Positions 14,883-14,994 of a DNA stretch of 14,994 bases are shown one piece after another. The stretch spans positions 1 to 14,994 of the forward strand of contig SMXL01000076.1 in the NCBI GenBank assembly GCA_004356385.1, read 5' to 3'. The stretch is from Bacteroidota bacterium (GTDB taxonomy: Bacteria > Bacteroidota > Rhodothermia > Rhodothermales > UBA10348). The translations under genes and the position numbers were made by a program. Under the pieces are notes generated by a model that did not search any database, was not told the DNA's origin, and was given only the letters and a program-made list of their open reading frames with translations. Within the stretch, counting starts at the first letter, position 1; every line of letters begins with the position of its first letter.

Positions 14883-14994
14883 ATGAATCGAGCCACCACC
14901 GGGATTCGTCGCTGGCCTCCATGGACACTTACCCCCCTCATCCTATGTTGTCTGACCGCACCCGACTTGCAAGCCCAGTCAGGCGCATCGGGAG
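14883..14994 (+). CDS. Exported protein, N-terminus only (runs off right edge)
   Basis: From the ATG at 14883, 37 codons remain open to the window end: a basic start (MNRATTGIRRWPPW), a hydrophobic core (TLTPLILCCLTAPD) and a probable Sec cleavage after L-Q-A before Q-S-G-A-S-G. GAGA about 10 bases upstream may serve as ribosome binding site. Its position 23 bp after a c-type cytochrome, and the QSGASG at the mature start, would suit a PQQ-dependent dehydrogenase, which often begins shortly before a W-x-x-Y-G-G-D motif. That motif lies outside the window, so the function is a guess only; the signal peptide is what I can support. Confidence 0.55.
   Translation, partial: MNRATTGIRRWPPWTLTPLILCCLTAPDLQAQSGASG

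Noticed and set aside
1..14994. CRISPR array, insertion sequence or prophage genes
   Set aside because: I looked for regularly spaced repeats, transposase or integrase motifs and phage structural genes and saw none.

Overview
The window looks like chromosomal DNA of a marine-type bacterium of the Bacteroidota/Rhodothermota-Balneolota (FCB) group. This is an inference. It rests on start codons with little or no Shine-Dalgarno sequence, a short HPF-type hibernation factor, a class II DAHP synthase, an M32 carboxypeptidase and many secreted or lipid-anchored proteins. No rRNA or phylogenetic marker is present to settle it. The base composition looks moderate and fairly even by eye.

Left part (1-6621, all minus strand). 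This is an envelope-directed accessory cluster. In transcription order it holds: the 3' remnant of a HupE/UreJ-type membrane protein; two tandem paralogous secreted DUF3604 proteins (PHP-like metal sites, 23 bp apart); a short remnant of a beta-barrel gene; a lipid-anchored alpha/beta hydrolase of the HSL type; an outer-membrane beta-barrel 'transporter' of the type often labelled neuromedin U; and the start of a DUF1254 lipoprotein running off the left edge. Nearly every product has a signal peptide or lipobox, so the set probably works in the periplasm and outer membrane on some small hydrophobic or ester-like compound. The substrate is unknown.

Junction (6621-7226). The HupE remnant (minus) and the C-terminal remnant of a SIR2-like protein (plus) meet with their truncated 5' sides face to face within a few bases of position 6622. 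A tRNA-Thr(CGT) gene on the minus strand lies about 130 bp further on, with a hairpin and a small direct repeat on its 3' side. This looks like a recombination or deletion scar at the edge of a tRNA-linked accessory region.

Right part (7227-14994). Mostly housekeeping genes: M32 carboxypeptidase, HPF/RaiA-like factor, class II DAHP synthase (aroG type), MnmA tRNA thiouridylase (minus, its 3' end overlapping the DAHP synthase gene by 32 bp), type II 3-dehydroquinase (aroQ), a MOP-superfamily flippase, a lipid-anchored c-type cytochrome and the start of another exported protein. Two shikimate-pathway enzymes (first and third steps) flank mnmA.

Most interesting points: the accessory envelope cluster itself, the two kinds of gene debris in it (a barrel-paralogue fragment at about 2300-2370 and the HupE/SIR2 junction), and an out-of-frame GTG with the best ribosome binding site in the area just before the DAHP synthase TTG start.
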